NCBI GenBank assembly: GCA_022376925.1
Contig: JAIOJX010000006.1
Location: 62,767,394-62,831,393, forward strand
Source: Tragulus kanchil
Taxonomy: Eukaryota; Chordata; Mammalia; Artiodactyla; Tragulidae
Length of the DNA stretch: 64,000 nucleotides
Direction: 5' to 3'
Shown here one piece after another: positions 11,539 through 23,612 of this stretch (its first letter is position 1; every line of letters begins with the position of its first letter). Under the pieces are notes generated by a model, which searched no databases, was not told the origin of the DNA, and saw only the letters and a program-made list of their open reading frames with translations. The position numbers and the translations under genes were made by a program.

Positions 11539-13000
11539 CATAATATAAAATTGTTAGAATTCTTGAAGAGGAGGGAGATAGATGGTCACACCTGGGCTTC
11601 AAGTATAAGGAACTGTGAAACTTTTGCAAAGTCACTCCACCTTTTTACATTACACAGAAATGCTTGAGATCTCATTTCTCCACATCCTCAACTACATTTT
11701 ACATAGTCCATCTTTAATTTAAAATCTTATGTTTGTAAATATTTAAATATGTTTCATTTAGGTTCCACCATAGGAAGAGAGATGCATACAATTTTTCTCT
11801 ACTAATATTTCTTGAGAATTAATAAGTATTATGTTGATTATTTTATTACTATTACAAAACACCAGTAATTTGTTAACTTTAAGATACAGGAACTACCTCA
11901 TCCAAGGCTTTGCCCCATTAGAGAGTCATCCAATGGTCCCAAACTGGCTTATCTAAAGATATTTTACTTAGCCACCTCGCCATAATTTGGAGCAATTCTG
12001 TTGTCACCCCAGCAATGGTGTTCCCTATCGGATTAACTAAGGCCTCAGCTGCACTGAGACATTGAAAGTTACCATTTCCCTCAGCCCAATTCTGCTCTTA
12101 TTTCCTAAGAGATGTATCTCTTGAGAGAGCACCCTCTAATCACCCTTTTACACAAAATTTTTGATCTCAAAGTTTGTTTTCAAGAACCCAATCTAAAACA
12201 GCCTCTGAATCATAGTCCCATGATCCATTAAAGTGAGAAAAACAAAAATTTCCTTGAAGAATTACTACATGTGGCTATTTGTGGTTCCTTGGAGCACCTT
12301 TCCACATTTAATAAATTGGTAGAAAATAAAAACTGTCTTCTAGGTAGGAACTAAAAATGCTAGCTAGTTGTCTTCCTAAACATATTTGCAGCAAGTGTAG
12401 AACCAAATTATGTCAGCTCTTCAACATATTTCCATTTTATCAAGAATTGGTGATGTAGCAGCAGTACAGTGGTTGAAATTTCATGGCAACAAAAATGGCA
12501 GTAATAGTAATGGTACAACCATCTGCTATAAAGTTTATTTTCTACCACAGATGGTGACAGTGGTGTACCAAACTCTAGTTTTTGGTAGCAGCTGTGATTT
12601 TTCTCATCAGAGAAGTTTGTGTGCAGTAAGCATTGCCCTAGGTAGCTCAGTCCTGAACATTGTTTTTCATCCCTCCAAACATCTCTGTGGTATATCCAAA
12701 GTAGACTTTTTTATAATGGCATTCTTTTTTGCCGAGTCAAGCAGCTAGCATCTGTTGTTTGCAACTAAATACCTGATTGAAGATTAAGTAGTATAATGTA
12801 TGTAAAGCATGTAACATAATTTGTAAAGAGGCACGCAGTATGTATTAATACACTGTAGATATTATAATTTTCTGACCTTTCTGATGGCTGTGTTTGGTTT
12901 TCAAACAATGGTTTTGGTATTGAGAGGAACAATTGAGTTAATAAATGGAAAGCATCTAGAACAATGGCTTGCACATAAAAATCATTCAATTGTTCTTGTT
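11539..13000. other. Mostly unique DNA; weak MIR-like end near 12930-12990
   Basis: The string 'agaacaatggcttgcacata' and the bases after it resemble the MIR 3' part. A 112-codon open frame at 12410-12748 shows no domain I recognise. Confidence 0.4.
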
Positions 13001-13324
13001 CAGTCACTCAGATTTGTCCATCTCTTTGTGACCCCCTGGACTGCAACACACCAGGCTTCCCTGTCCTTCACAATCTTCAGGAGTTTGCTCAAACTCATGT
13101 CCATTGAGTCGGTAATGCCATTCAATCATTTCATCTTCTGTCATCCCCTTTTTCTTCTGCCTTCAATCTTTCCCAGCATCAGGGTCTTTTCCAATGAGTT
13201 GGCTCTTCATATCAGGTGGCCAAAGTATTGGAACTTCAGCTTCAGCATCATTCCTTCCAAAGAGTAGTCAGGGTAGATTTTCTTTAGGACTAACTGGTTT
13301 GATCTTGCTGTCCAAGGGACTCAG
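13001..13324 (-). mobile_element. BovB 3' end, minus strand
   Basis: Reverse complement of the BovB 3' region: 'agtcactcagatttgtccat', 'ctcaaactcatgtccattga', 'ggtcttttccaatgagttgg', then 'gctgtccaagggactcag'. It probably belongs with the BovB 5' part at 13725-14396. Confidence 0.85.
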
Positions 13325-13327
13325 TCT

Positions 13328-13722
13328 TAGAAGGCTGAACCGTGAAGAATTGAGGTTTTTGAACTGTGCTGCTGTAGAAAACATTCGAGAGGCCCTTGGA
13401 CAGAAAGAAGATCAAACCAGTCAATTCTAAAGGAAATCAACCCTGAATATTCTTTGGAAGGAATGATGCTGAAGCTGAAGCTCCAATACTTTGACCAACT
13501 GATGCAAAAAGTCAACCCATTAGAAAAATCCCTGATGCTGGGAAAGACTGAGGGCAGGAGAGAAGGGGGTGACAGAGAATGAGATGATTGGGTGGCATCA
13601 CCAATGCAATGGACATGAGTTTGAGCAAGATCTTGGAGATTGTGAAGGACAGGGAAACCTGGTATGCTGCAGTCCATGGGGTCACAAAGAGTCATAAACG
13701 ACTGATCAATTGAATGCAACAA
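13328..13722 (+). mobile_element. BovB-derived (ART2A-like) 3' fragment, plus strand
   Basis: Sense BovB 3' sequence: 'gaagaattgaggtttttgaa', 'gaaggaatgatgctgaagct', 'cagtccatggggtcacaaag', ending in 'gaatgcaacaacaag'. It is the inverted partner of 13001-13324. Confidence 0.85.
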
Positions 13723-13724
13723 CA

Positions 13725-14396
13725 AGAGGGTATTTTAGGTCTTCATAAAACTGTTCAATTTCAGATTCTTTGGCATCACTGGTTGGGGTATAGACTTGTA
13801 TTATTGTGATATTCACTGGTTTTCCTTGGAATCCAACTGAGATCATTCTACTGTTTTTGAGATTGCACCCATGTACAGCATTTCAGACTTTTGTTGACTA
13901 TTAGGTTACTCCATTTCTTCTAAAGGATTCTTGCCCACAGTATTGGACATAATGGTCATCTAAATTGAATTCACCCGTTCCCATCTATTTTAGTTCACTG
14001 GTTCATAAAATGTCAATGTTCACTCTTGCCATCTCTTGCTTGACCATGAACTTACCTTGATTCATGGACCTACATTCCAAGTTCCTATGCAGTATTGTTC
14101 TTTACAGCATTGGATATTACTTTCATGACCAGACACATCCACAATTGGGTGTCATTTCTGCTTTGGCTCTGTGTCTTCATTCCTTCTGGAGCTATTTATT
14201 CACTGTTTGTCAGTAGCATATTGGACATCTACCAACTTGGAGGATTCATCTTTAAGTATCATATCTTTTTGTCTCTACACACTGTCATGGGGTTCACAAG
14301 CGAAAATGCTGAAGTGGTTTGCCATTCCCTTCTCAAGTGGATCACGTTTTGTCAGAATATGTCTTTCAGTACATGTTTGCCATCAACACTATTGCC
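13725..14396 (-). mobile_element. BovB 5' part (endonuclease region), minus strand
   Basis: Reverse-complement BovB upstream sequence: 'ctggttggggtatagacttg', 'ctccatttcttctaaaggat', 'ttggacataatggtcatcta', 'tgaccatgaacttaccttga'. It is the same orientation as 13001-13324 and is separated from it by the inverted 13328-13722 piece. Many stops, so not coding. Confidence 0.8.
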
Positions 14397-14958
14397 CTTT
14401 AATTATACATCCGTATATACTAAATTGTTAATTCAGTCTGGGTAAGGAAGTTTGACACTTTGATTGAGTCACCATGGCTTTGTTTTGACAAGGTGTCACA
14501 AGTGGGTCTGAACCCAGTTTCCTTAGTAAGACCTGATTCCCAAATATGCAGTGTTCTCTGATTATCTGGTATTCTGGGCCAAGTCGTGCCGTCTATCTCA
14601 TGTGTGAAGCTAAAACCTTTATAAAAAAAGAAGAAGAAGAAGAAGAAGAAAATTAATTTCTCTGTTTACCCTTAAGCCACAACTGTAATGTTGTCAGTAA
14701 TCATGGGAGAGGAGCAAATGGTTTCAAAGGGCATTCACATCACCACTTGTCAGGATATTTTATGTGCTTGCTATGTTCTCAGTGTTTCCAGGAAGAGCTG
14801 AACATTTTTAAATAGTTTTCATTTACCAGAAGAAAACTTCTTAAACACCTTTTTCAGAAAAGTTTGTAAATCAAAGATTTGGAACTTTTCTCTTTGATAA
14901 CTGATTACCTAGATTTTACTAAGCAAAACTTTTCTGTTTTCTATAAAAGAATTTATAT
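14397..14958. other. Unique DNA with an (AAG)n tract at 14622-14652
   Basis: A short (gaa)n microsatellite is visible. Nothing else is recognised. Confidence 0.6.
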
Positions 14959-15290
14959 TTGGGCTTCCCTGGTGTCTCAGTGGTAAAGAATCCACAGGCC
15001 AACTCAAAAGACATGAATTTGATCCCTTATCCAAGAAGATTCCACATGCCATAGAGCATGAAACACAATTATTGAGCCTGTGCTCTAGAACCCTGGAGTC
15101 ACAAGTACTGAGCACACATGCTGCAACTACTGAAGCCTGCATGCCCTACAGCCCATATTTTGTAATAGGAGAAGCCAGCCCAACAAGAAGCTCATGCACT
15201 GCAACTAGAGAAAAGCTTGTATAGCAACAATACTCAGTACAGCCAACAATAAATAAATAAATGATAAATAAAATTATAAGAAAAGAATAC
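14959..15290 (+). mobile_element. CHR-2-like SINE
   Basis: Head 'gggcttccctggtgtctcag', middle 'ttattgagcctgtgctctag', 'agcacacatgctgcaactac', 'gcactgcaactagagaaa', tail 'caataaataaataaatgata'. This is the cetartiodactyl tRNA-derived SINE layout with a simple-repeat tail. Confidence 0.85.
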
Positions 15291-16090
15291 ATATTTATTT
15301 TATTTTTATTGAGACGAATTTACGCAAAGTTTCTCAAGGTCAAGGCAACAATATCTGACATGTGTCTTTATCAGAAGGCATGATTGATTAGTCTTCACTT
15401 TCAAATATGTGAACAGGAAAAAAAAATCCTCAATTAAAATGGAAAAAGAGAGCCTCTCCAAATTTAATGTTTGTCTCTAGTACTCAAACAGGATATGCAG
15501 AAAGAAGTCATCTTGAATGTGTTTATTCTGCTTAGAAGTAGAGATGTTAGTAATCAAATGTGTTTTCAGAAATATTTATATACTGAAGTACAAAGTCACT
15601 AAATATCTCAATTGCACTTCTTCGTGCAAGATGTTGCATATGCTTTGAATAAGCTCTGATTATTTTTTCCCAGCAAATTAGCTTCTGAAATTACAAACTA
15701 AAAGAACATTTTGTTCTGCATTTTTTTTTTTTTTGTCAAGTAACCACTCCTGGAGTCAAAGTCTGGGCTGAATGATGATAAGACCATTTTATTTAATGCC
15801 CATTGTTAAAAAATCCATCATAGTATCACCTAAGGCACATTCAACATCACTAAAGCTGAAATTTGATCTCCATTTGCCCTACTCCCAATATATCTTTATG
15901 AAACAAAATCTCAAACAAGGAATAAAGAGTGCAATTTTTGTTTTCTCCACAAACCCCAACACTATGGACCCCGAGGACATCATTAAAATGCTTAATTAAT
16001 AGCCTTACGTCTATCTCCTTATAAGGTGAGAGCAATAAAATCTGGACTTAAAACTGAAAACAAGTAGCATTTTTTTCATCGTGTCTTTCC
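15291..16090. other. Unique AT-rich DNA, poly-T at 15720-15735
   Basis: No gene, RNA or recognisable repeat apart from the T run. Confidence 0.5.
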
Positions 16091-16317
16091 ATGCCCCCCC
16101 TTACTTGCCTGGTTCTAAAATACCCAATTTAGTACTCCATCCTTCAATCTTTATCATCCATTCAAATATTTATTGAGCATCTTCTCTGTTTCAGGCATAA
16201 TGCTTCCTATGGGAAGCTGATTCATCGGTAATCCCTTCTTTCATTCATATTTTCAGCTTTTCCCTCTTTACTGTTTCCTAACCTTCAAGTCTTAAATTTT
16301 TATTCTTCATTATTACT

Positions 16318-16430
16318 TACCTTGTTGCCGAATGGTTAGAATTCTAGGCTTTCACTGCTGTGTCTGGGCTTAATTCCTGGTCAGCGAACTGAAATCCTGC
16401 AAGCCATGGGGCACAGCCAAAGGAAAAAAA
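16318..16430 (+). mobile_element. tRNA-derived SINE head with A-rich tail (copy A)
   Basis: Reads 'gccgaatggttagaattcta', 'ttcactgctgtgtctgggct', 'aattcctggtcagcgaactg', then 'agccaaaggaaaaaaaa', the tRNA-Glu-like SINE pattern. The tail has grown into the adjacent microsatellite. The same element in copy B is at 17476-17588. Confidence 0.75.
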
Positions 16431-16431
16431 A

Positions 16432-16433
<2 letters not shown>

Positions 16434-16480
<47 letters not shown>

Positions 16481-16487
16481 TATATTA
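16434..16487. repeat. (TA)n(CA)n microsatellite (copy A)
   Basis: About 14 TA units followed by CA units, seeded at the SINE tail. It is 18 bp shorter than the same tract in copy B. Confidence 0.95.
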
Positions 16488-16997
16488 TGCTATAACTAAT
16501 AACCGTCTTTCCATCTTTCTTTAAAGTCAGACATGTTTTAAGAATTGCATATGCTCACTAGATAGATATACATTCCTACTTTTCCTTCATTCATTAATGC
16601 ATAACATCTGAAAAGATCCCAACACTGTACAATTGTTCTCCCAAAGTCACTGGTGGCTTTCAGGTTGCAAAGGAAAGATAATGTTTCATCTTTTTCTCCT
16701 TCTCAGCATTTGGCCTCATTGATCACTCTCTTTGCATAGTCTGTCTCTTCTTCACTATATGCCAAGCAGCTGCCTCTGTTGGCTCTGCTCCAACCCTTCT
16801 GAAACTCCCCCTCAGTTATCCTCACAGAATTTTCCTCCTCTTCTCTGTAAATGTTGACATAATACTGTAACTGTTGCACTGTAAGTGTTAGTATTACCTC
16901 ATTTTCATCATCTGCAAATTCTTACTCTATAGGCTCCCCTTATTTTCATTTCCATTTACATAAGAATTAAAAGACTCTCCAAATCTCCCTTGTCAGA

Positions 16998-17165
16998 TTA
17001 ACAAGGATAATGGTTTTGATCCTAGATTGGGAAGATTCCCCTGGAGAAGGGAATGGCTACCCACTCTAGTATTTTTGCCTGGAGGAATTCCATGGACAGA
17101 GGAGCCTGGAGGGCTGCATTCCATGTGGTCACAAGAGTGAGGCACAGCTGAGCAACTTTCACTTT
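16998..17165 (+). mobile_element. Bov-tA SINE remnant (copy A)
   Basis: Sense Bov-tA: 'gattcccctggagaagggaa', 'tggacagaggagcctggagg', 'ctgagcaactttcacttt'. The head is degraded. Its duplicate is at 18174-18341. Confidence 0.85.
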
Positions 17166-17589
17166 CACAGTATTTATGGTAAATGAGGAAATAATAAGTA
17201 AAAGTTACAGTGCATTTACTAATTTGGTAGCCAGATCTTGGTTTAATGTCAATGCCCCTTACTTGCCTGGTTCTAAAATACCCAATTTAGTACTCCATCC
17301 TTCAATCTTTATCATCCATTCAAATATTTATTGAGCATCTTCTCTGTTTCAGGCATAATGCTTCCTATGGGAAGCTGATTCATCGGTAATCCCTTCTTTC
17401 ATTCATATTTTCAGCTTTTCCCTCTTTACTGTTTCCTAACCTTCAAGTCTTAAATTTTTATTCTTCATTATTACTTACCTTGTTGCCGAATGGTTAGAAT
17501 TCTAGGCTTTCACTGCTGTGTCTGGGCTTAATTCCTGGTCAGCGAACTGAAATCCTGCAAGCCATGGGGCACAGCCAAAGGAAAAAAAA

Positions 17590-17591
<2 letters not shown>

Positions 17592-17656
<65 letters not shown>

Positions 17657-17662
17657 TATATT
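17592..17662. repeat. (TA)n(CA)n microsatellite (copy B)
   Basis: The same tract as 16434-16487, but with a clearly longer TA run and a slightly shorter CA run. Confidence 0.95.
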
Positions 17663-18173
17663 ATGCTATAACTAATAACCGTCTTTCCATCTTTCTTTAA
17701 AGTCAGACATGTTTTAAGAATTGCATATGCTCACTAGATAGATATACATTCCTACTTTTCCTTCATTCATTAATGCATAACATCTGAAAAGATCCCAACA
17801 CTGTACAATTGTTCTCCCAAAGTCACTGGTGGCTTTCAGGTTGCAAAGGAAAGATAATGTTTCATCTTTTTCTCCTTCTCAGCATTTGGCCTCATTGATC
17901 ACTCTCTTTGCATAGTCTGTCTCTTCTTCACTATATGCCAAGCAGCTGCCTCTGTTGGCTCTGCTCCAACCCTTCTGAAACTCCCCCTCAGTTATCCTCA
18001 CAGAATTTTCCTCCTCTTCTCTGTAAATGTTGACATAATACTGTAACTGTTGCACTGTAAGTGTTAGTATTACCTCATTTTCATCATCTGCAAATTCTTA
18101 CTCTATAGGCTCCCCTTATTTTCATTTCCATTTACATAAGAATTAAAAGACTCTCCAAATCTCCCTTGTCAGA

Positions 18174-18341
18174 TTAACAAGGATAATGGTTTTGATCCTA
18201 GATTGGGAAGATTCCCCTGGAGAAGGGAATGGCTACCCACTCTAGTATTTTTGCCTGGAGGAATTCCATGGACAGAGGAGCCTGGAGGGCTGCATTCCAT
18301 GTGGTCACAAGAGTGAGGCACAGCTGAGCAACTTTCACTTT
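18174..18341 (+). mobile_element. Bov-tA SINE remnant (copy B)
   Basis: Duplicate of 16998-17165. Confidence 0.85.
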
Positions 18342-18429
18342 CACAGTATTTATGGTAAATGAGGAAATAATAAGTAAAAGTTACAGTGCATTTACTAATT
18401 TGGTAGCCAGATCTTGGTTTAATGTCAAT

Positions 18430-18736
18430 CATTCTGTGCTTCATCTTTTAGCAAGACTCTTTTTGCACCTAAACCCATGCTGATGCTAACAGTTCTGTAT
18501 GGTTTTATCTGCACATCATATGACGGTGTGTCAGTTAGCTAAATTAGCCCTCACTATACCTGTCTCAACTTATCTGATCTTCAGCTAAACACTTCCTCAG
18601 ATAGGATGGGGCAATTCAGTGTTTCAATTTAGAAGTAATATTAAATTTTACTTTAAGGACTGGTACTTGTCCATTTTAGATTTCAACATCCAGTCTAATA
18701 TTCTGTCTGGTCTCTTCTCCACTGAACAGCTCTTTG
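18430..18736. other. Unique DNA, nothing recognised
   Basis: Lies between duplications 3 and 4. No gene or repeat seen. Confidence 0.5.
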
Positions 18737-19817
18737 ATATTCAACACAAATTATCACTCTCTAACTTACTTTCCTTTCGCTCTTTTGCTGCATCCTCTTG
18801 TGTCAGCATCCCTGGCTTCCTCCTTGACCTGCTTCTTTTCTCACTTTATACACTCTCAAATGCCAATCTCATCTATTCCCTTTATCAAACTGGTGTCACC
18901 AGCCCAACTTGTTCCCCAAGGTACCAGGCCCACCAGCATGTCAAAATAAACTGAGGATCGCCTTTCTTCTTCCACTTTTCTCTGTGTGAAGTCCCTGTTT
19001 GGGAAGGACACCAGACCTTTTCTTGGTTCATGAGGCAGAGTTCAAGGAGTTTAAACTGGACCAAGGAAGTAGATTGGGACAGAAAGACCCACAGATATAG
19101 AGCCAAGATGCAGCCTTCTTGAGAGAACTGAGAGACAGAGTCAGGTCTGGAGGCCAAGTCCAGAGGGCCAGAGAGAGGACCTGAATGGAGATGCACACTC
19201 AAGAAGACCACTGCCCTGTTCCAGGTAGGAAGCTTAGTTCTGGAGTTGGTTAGATAAAAATGAAATGGGCACAAAGCGGTACCTTGAATAGTCCCTGGGC
19301 GTTCTTTTATCGGCCAGAAATAGCGTGATCATGAGGAAGATGCTTGACGGCTAAAAGCAGTATAAGCTGAGAGGACAGCCTCAGCCTCCCAGATTAGGAA
19401 CTAGGAATTATCGTTGACTTTCTCCCCTTCAATCTAAGTGTGCTGTCTATTTAAATTCTATTATCTCCCTACTCTAGGCCCTTCTTTCTCATTTAGTCAG
19501 TATTAGAGTTGGCTATCCAGATCTGCTGCATCTAATCTTGCAGCCTCTCATTTATCCACCACACCAGTTCCAGAATATCATTTTCAAATCATTATATGAT
19601 TGTGTCATTTCCACAGTTGAATCCTTCAGTGACTCTACCCATGGCCCATATATAACTTGGTGGCATAGTAATAGGCCATTAGAAAATATTTTTGGAAGAA
19701 ATGTGGTTGGCAAGCTGGAAAGATTATATCCAAATTCTAAATTCCTTAGCATGGAATATAAGACCGTGCCTCATCTCAGATCTCATTTCCTGTCTACCTT
19801 CCTCTTTCATGAATATT
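18737..19817. repeat. Tandem duplication 4, copy A
   Basis: Repeated at 19813-20892 (offset 1076, then 1075 after a one-T deletion). The junction lies in a 5-bp microhomology, atatt. Confidence 0.95.
19520..19800 (+). mobile_element. L2 remnant (copy A)
   Basis: Weak match in order to the L2 3' region (ccagaatatcattttcaaa..., gattgtgtcatttcc..., ttgaatccttcagtgact). Old and diverged. Copy B is at 20595-20875. The 100-codon frame across it is not a gene. Confidence 0.5.
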
Positions 19818-20892
19818 CAACACAAATTATCACTCTCTAACTTACTTTCCTTTCGCTCTTTGCTGCATCCTCTTGTGTCAGCATCCCTGGCTTCCTCCTT
19901 GACCTGCTTCTTTTCTCACTTTATACACTCTCAAATGCCAATCTCATCTATTCCCTTTATCAAACTGGTGTCACCAGCCCAACTTGTTCCCCAAGGTACC
20001 AGGCCCACCAGCATGTCAAAATAAACTGAGGATCGCCTTTCTTCTTCCACTTTTCTCTGTGTGAAGTCCCTGTTTGGGAAGGACACCAGACCTTTTCTTG
20101 GTTCATGAGGCAGAGTTCAAGGAGTTTAAACTGGACCAAGGAAGTAGATTGGGACAGAAAGACCCACAGATATAGAGCCAAGATGCAGCCTTCTTGAGAG
20201 AACTGAGAGACAGAGTCAGGTCTGGAGGCCAAGTCCAGAGGGCCAGAGAGAGGACCTGAATGGAGATGCACACTCAAGAAGACCACTGCCCTGTTCCAGG
20301 TAGGAAGCTTAGTTCTGGAGTTGGTTAGATAAAAATGAAATGGGCACAAAGCGGTACCTTGAATAGTCCCTGGGCGTTCTTTTATCGGCCAGAAATAGCG
20401 TGATCATGAGGAAGATGCTTGACGGCTAAAAGCAGTATAAGCTGAGAGGACAGCCTCAGCCTCCCAGATTAGGAACTAGGAATTATCGTTGACTTTCTCC
20501 CCTTCAATCTAAGTGTGCTGTCTATTTAAATTCTATTATCTCCCTACTCTAGGCCCTTCTTTCTCATTTAGTCAGTATTAGAGTTGGCTATCCAGATCTG
20601 CTGCATCTAATCTTGCAGCCTCTCATTTATCCACCACACCAGTTCCAGAATATCATTTTCAAATCATTATATGATTGTGTCATTTCCACAGTTGAATCCT
20701 TCAGTGACTCTACCCATGGCCCATATATAACTTGGTGGCATAGTAATAGGCCATTAGAAAATATTTTTGGAAGAAATGTGGTTGGCAAGCTGGAAAGATT
20801 ATATCCAAATTCTAAATTCCTTAGCATGGAATATAAGACCGTGCCTCATCTCAGATCTCATTTCCTGTCTACCTTCCTCTTTCATGAATATT
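19813..20892. repeat. Tandem duplication 4, copy B
   Basis: Second copy of 18737-19817. It carries the natural right flank 'aaccacagaaaatt'. Confidence 0.95.
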
Positions 20893-21164
20893 AACCACAG
20901 AAAATTATTGTTTTCTCCTAAGTTAATGATGCTGGCATGAAATAAATTGTGGTTAGATGAAGGTCATCAAATAAATAGCTGCCTGGGCCCTGAAGCCTTA
21001 TGCTCCAGCTATGGAAAAATTTCTGTGTATAAAAGAGCTACCGTCAAGAGTCTTCACATAGGCTGATCTGCCTCACCCCTCGTAACTGTGTGTCCTTTGG
21101 TGTTGGAGGTGTAAGCCTACCAACTAGCACAATATTCTATGCATTGACTGTGGCCAAAAGTAGA
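20893..21164. other. Unique DNA, nothing recognised
   Basis: No supported feature. Confidence 0.4.
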
Positions 21165-21400
21165 GAAATAATTTTTTAAAAATTGCAGTGTTGCTTTACA
21201 ATGTTATTTAATTTGTGCTGTACATTGAAGTGAATCAGCTATATGTATACATACATCCCCTCCTTCTTTTGCCTCCCTGCCACCACCCCCCATCCCAGTC
21301 CTATAGGTCACCACAACACACCAAGCTGAGCTTCCTGCACTATGCAGCAACTTCCCACAAGCTGTTTTACACATGATAGTGCACATACGTTGGTTCCAAC
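21165..21400 (-). mobile_element. L1 3' end, minus strand
   Basis: The plus strand reads the reverse complement of the L1 3' end: 'gctttacaatgttatttaat', 'agtgaatcagctatatgtat', 'tcccagtcctataggtcacc', 'aacttcccacaagctgtttt'. 5'-truncated. Confidence 0.75.
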
Positions 21401-22403
21401 CACCCAATTCATCCCATACACTTCATCTCTATTGCTGCCCTGCAAACAGGTTAACAATCACAATTAGAAAAGCTGTGGTCCTGAACTTCTGTTTAAGGTT
21501 TTGTGTAAATATTTTGGATGGAAACCATAACGCTTTCCGTCTAAGAGCTGGAAATAGACAAAAGCTGGTTTTCCTCTACTTTTTCTTTTTTCCCTTCCTC
21601 TTCTCCTTTCCTCCCTTCCTTCCTTCTTTTTTCTTTTTTTTTTCCTTTTTAACTTTTATTTTAGGGTTGTCAGGATAGAGAAAGGACTTTACCATGATTT
21701 TTGAGCTCCCAGACATTTGTAGATATCGCTGTCCAGATAACAAATCCTAAGACAATGCACTGCTTTATCCTCCTTTTGCATGTTCCTGCACAGTCATTAG
21801 TATTCCACACAGATTTTCTTTTGCAGTGCCTTATTCTTGACCATACCCAACAGAACCCCCGACCTTGCCTACCCTGATGCATAGGATGCAAAAAGCTGGG
21901 CAATTTCATTATGTTCTTTTTTACAATTTGATTTGGGGAATGACATTTATTATTCCATTATTCCATAACAAAATTATGAGACAAACTTTAGAAATTAATG
22001 GACTTGGAAGAACTCTATTTGCCTTCATCACCAGAAAGGCTAGGTGAGCTCAGTGAGAATCCATTTGACTGGTGTGGCTTTCCAAGGGCAGAAACAGACT
22101 TCAGGTCCAGGAAGTTCTCAGAAGGGGAAAGAGCCTTTTCTCCCTCTATCCTAAGTTGCCACGAATTGGACAGAGAATATAGCTTGATAACTAACCTGTT
22201 TCTTTCTAACCCATGACCTTCTTTCAGAAAAAACAATTGCAAGAGTCACCGTCTTTCCATGAGTTTGATGGCAATGTTCCCACATCCCAGATCACAGACA
22301 GGAATAGTCCTCACCTCTCCCTTTCACCCTCACTCTGTCCCGTCACTTGCTAGGGAAAATGCTCAGACCTGTCACCAATGACTGGAAGCAAGAAAACAAG
22401 TCA
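21401..22403. other. Unique DNA with a long polypyrimidine tract (21574-21660)
   Basis: A CT-rich run of about 85 bp (ttcccttcctcttctccttt and onward) is the only distinct feature. Confidence 0.6.
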
Positions 22404-23612
22404 GCTGTCCCTGATGACATGGCCTAGTGACAGCAAATGTCCTACAACCCTGGGGTACAACTGTACACTCCAAATGTCAGCCTTATTTCTAACAACCACA
22501 TGCCCGTCACCAGCCCGGTCAAGCTAGTCTTTTTTTTCTGCTTCCCCTGACATCACCTTCAAGTTTCTTCTGCAGCAAAATGTAAACTTAAGAATGCTTC
22601 ACCTAATGTGCATTGCCTTGGATTTTGCAATGAGTACCTTCCTCTTAATGTTTGGGAATTAAGAAAGTAAAGAGCAGGAGGGAATAGTTTATGCAAATTC
22701 CCTGGGTAAATCAAAGACTCTGCAAATTTTTAGTTTAAGTAAATATGCAGAATATAAGGTTCACATCAAAGGTATATTGAAGAACAGGAGGCTTACTGCT
22801 TCCCAATACAACCTAATTAGTTGGAGACTCATGTTTGGAGGAAGAAGGGTTATTTAATATAGCTTCTCATAGAAAGATTCACTGGAATCCTAGGACCACA
22901 GTCCTGTAATTCTGGTGTGATCAGTGATGAACAAACTCAAGTGTCATTGAGTGCAGCAGCAGGAAAATATTAATGTAATTGCTTTTCAGAGCAATATCAC
23001 CTAAGTGAAAACCCATATCTTTAGATAAAGTATTGCTTCTGGTTCCAGACTTTGTGAATATAGCCAGACCCTCTGCTGAGGCATACTAGTGCAGTCTCCT
23101 CCGTACTAGCTTAGCAAGCCCTTTGCTGCAGCCTCCAGCTCCTGGAAATCTGTTTTGACATTGCAGTTTCTGGTTTACAGTTTTGAGTGGTTCTTTTTGT
23201 TGGAAATGAATAGTGCTCCAAATACAATCTTATTCTTTTCACGAAAACATGGTGTTAAATATTCCCTTTCCTCCTCTGAGAAAGGAAGGAAGGAACTTCT
23301 GTAGTTAAAGACACCTGAGAGAACATACAAGTGAGAGATGCTTCAGGGTAATTCCAAAATTACCCACCATGCTCTTTTTCTAAAGAAGTTCTGTCTCTAA
23401 GCACTGCACCAGCAACTAGTACTGAGCAGGCTCTCTTCTCTCTCAGTCTCTGAAAGAGGCTGCCCACTCCCTCCTCCCTAGCATCCTCAAGTTCCTCCAC
23501 CACCGGATTCCTCTGTAGCCCAGACAGACTTTGCTTTTAGCCTCTATTATAACTGCTCCATTACCTCTCTGTGCCTCCTATTTTATCTAATTCATCCATA
23601 TCTGTGCTGTCC
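22404..23612. repeat. Tandem duplication 5, copy A
   Basis: Repeated at 23606-24813 (offset 1201-1202). The junction falls in a 7-bp microhomology, gctgtcc. Only single-base homopolymer indels are seen. The unit itself is mostly unique sequence, with an octamer-type atgcaaat at about 22692. Confidence 0.95.

Larger units (their letters stand above)
16091..17253. repeat. Tandem duplication 3, copy A
   Basis: Repeated at 17252-18429. The offset changes from 1158 to 1176 across the (TA)n(CA)n tract, which is longer in copy B. The rest appears identical. Confidence 0.95.
17252..18429. repeat. Tandem duplication 3, copy B
   Basis: Second copy of 16091-17253. It continues into unique sequence after 'aatgtcaat' at 18421. 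Confidence 0.95.

Noticed and set aside
19538..19840. 100-codon frame repeated at 20613-20894
   Set aside because: It lies over an old L2 remnant, and the repetition comes from duplication 4.
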